DNA from: Herbidospora yilanensis
GTDB lineage: Bacteria > Actinomycetota > Actinomycetes > Streptosporangiales > Streptosporangiaceae
DNA: 64,000 nt
Direction: 5' to 3'
Assembly (NCBI RefSeq): GCF_001570565.1
Contig: NZ_BBXE01000016.1
Coordinates: 62,001-126,000, forward strand
Each line of letters opens with the position of its first letter. The stretch's first letter is position 1. The position numbers were made by a program, and so were the translations under genes. Under the pieces are notes generated by a model. The model was not told where the DNA came from. It saw only the letters and a list, made by a program, of their open reading frames with translations, and made no database searches. This document shows, piece by piece, positions 61,052 through 64,000 of this stretch.

Positions 61052-61580
61052 CGATCCACAGGCTGTTGACGGGCCCTCGCCGGCGCAGCAGGCGTCCAAC
61101 GCCAAAGGCGCCGCGCTGGCCCGCGAGAAGCTCGCCCAGGCCAAAGCCGACGCGCAGCGGCGGGGGCAACTTCCCCGTACCGAACCCCGGAAGAAGAGGG
61201 GCGGCCCCAAGCGCGACTCGGGCGATCCGATGCTCTTCGGGGCGGCGATCCAAGACCTGCTGGCCGCCCGGGGGTGGGAGGAACCGGTCGCGATCGGCGG
61301 GGTCTTCGGGCGCTGGCGGGAGATCGTCGGGGCCGAGCTCGGGCTGCACACGCGTCCGGAGGCGTTCGAGGACGGCGAGGTCATCGTCTCCGCCGACTCG
61401 ACGGCGTGGGCCACGCAGGTGCGTTTGCTCGCTCCCACCCTGGTCAGAAGGCTGAACGAGGAACTCGGGGAGGGGACGGTGACCGCGGTGAAGGTTCGCG
61501 GGCCCAACCTCGCACCGCCGCGACAGGCGGGCCACATCCGGGTGAAGGGGAGCCGAGGACCGGGTGACACTTTCGGCTGA
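61041..61580 (+). CDS. DciA-like protein (DUF721), presumed DnaB loader
   Basis: A 179-residue protein with a basic, disordered N-terminal half and a C-terminal DUF721 domain: [30 protein letters not shown] is its core and [22 protein letters not shown] the helix. DUF721 proteins were identified as DciA, which interacts with and recruits the replicative helicase in bacteria lacking DnaC. GTG start overlapping recF. This conserved recF-dciA-gyrB order is usual in actinobacteria. Confidence 0.87.
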   Translation: MSGDDPQAVDGPSPAQQASNAKGAALAREKLAQAKADAQRRGQLPRTEPRKKRGGPKRDSGDPMLFGAAIQDLLAARGWEEPVAIGGVFGRWREIVGAELGLHTRPEAFEDGEVIVSADSTAWATQVRLLAPTLVRRLNEELGEGTVTAVKVRGPNLAPPRQAGHIRVKGSRGPGDTFG

Positions 61581-63861
<2,281 letters not shown>

Positions 63862-63898
63862 ACCGCGGCAGCCGAACCCCACCCTGTGAAGGATTGAC

Positions 63899-64000
63899 GT
63901 GACGGAAGTTAACCTGCCTCCGGGCCCGCCGCCGGCTGACCGCATCGAACCGGTGGACATCCAGTCCGAGATGCAGCGCAGCTACATGGACTACGCGATG
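63899..64000 (+). CDS. gyrA: DNA gyrase subunit A, N-terminal fragment
   Basis: The first 34 codons are in the window; the gene runs off the right edge. The sequence begins MTEVNLPPGPPPADRIEPVD and continues IQSEMQRSYMDYAM, the start of the GyrA breakage-reunion domain. GTG with AAGGA 5-9 nt upstream. Directly downstream of gyrB, as usual. Confidence 0.95.
   Translation, partial: MTEVNLPPGPPPADRIEPVDIQSEMQRSYMDYAM

Overview
The window is high-GC DNA (roughly 70 %) with long in-frame genes, many GTG starts, leaderless promoters and a complete dnaA-oriC-dnaN-recF-gyrB core. This points to a chromosome of an actinomycete. Gene order and protein sequences fit Streptosporangiales (Streptosporangiaceae or a near relative), but genus and species cannot be fixed from sequence reading alone. 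The strand switches around 54.9-55.4 kb and the dense DnaA boxes at 57.07-57.42 kb place the replication origin in the window.

Region 1 (1-13.7 kb) is conserved housekeeping and regulatory DNA: the end of a zinc metallopeptidase, tRNA-Ser(CGA), tadA with two tandem TadA-associated proteins, upp, small membrane proteins, an XRE-TPR regulator, a FadR-type regulator, a second complete DNA sliding clamp (dnaN paralogue) downstream of a two-component system, an ABC efflux pair, an MmyB-type regulator, an SRPBCC protein and a phosphoesterase. Region 2 (13.7-20 kb) holds dnaB, interrupted by a full-size intein with LAGLIDADG motifs, a cluster of DnaA boxes in front of it, a MATE exporter and the rpsF-ssb-rpsR-rplI operon. 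Region 3 (20-34.3 kb) carries a frameshifted endonuclease IV gene, two GT87-type membrane proteins, a class A penicillin-binding protein with a disrupted N-terminal frame, padR-ino1 with a clear promoter and operator, idi, an MFS carrier, bioA, a CCA-adding enzyme and a YbaK-like deacylase.

Region 4 (34.3-47.3 kb) is an envelope and stress block: DUF6049 membrane protein, murJ, a separate MurJ-associated pseudokinase, a SigM-like sigma factor with its zinc anti-sigma factor, trxB-trxA behind a textbook SigR-type promoter, a GNAT protein, an aminotransferase, D-Ala-D-Ala ligase and a threonine aldolase. Region 5 (47.3-49.6 kb) is gene-poor, with two parS sites inside it and one at each edge, decayed gene pieces, an ISL3 transposase remnant and an unrecognised secreted protein. 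Region 6 (49.6-64 kb) is the origin core: parB, parA, rsmG, jag, yidC, yidD, rnpA and rpmH on the minus strand, then dnaA, oriC, dnaN, gnd, recF, a DciA-like gene, gyrB and the start of gyrA on the plus strand.

The replication parts fit together: DnaA and its boxes, the DnaB helicase and its presumed loader DciA, clamp and clamp paralogue, SSB, RecF, gyrase and ParABS all lie within 64 kb. The most noteworthy points are the second clamp, the DnaB intein, the DnaA-box cluster at dnaB, DnaA-box-like repeats inside dnaA itself, and two single-base frame breaks (nfo and the penicillin-binding protein) that may be real or sequencing faults. No CRISPR array, prophage or biosynthetic cluster was seen.
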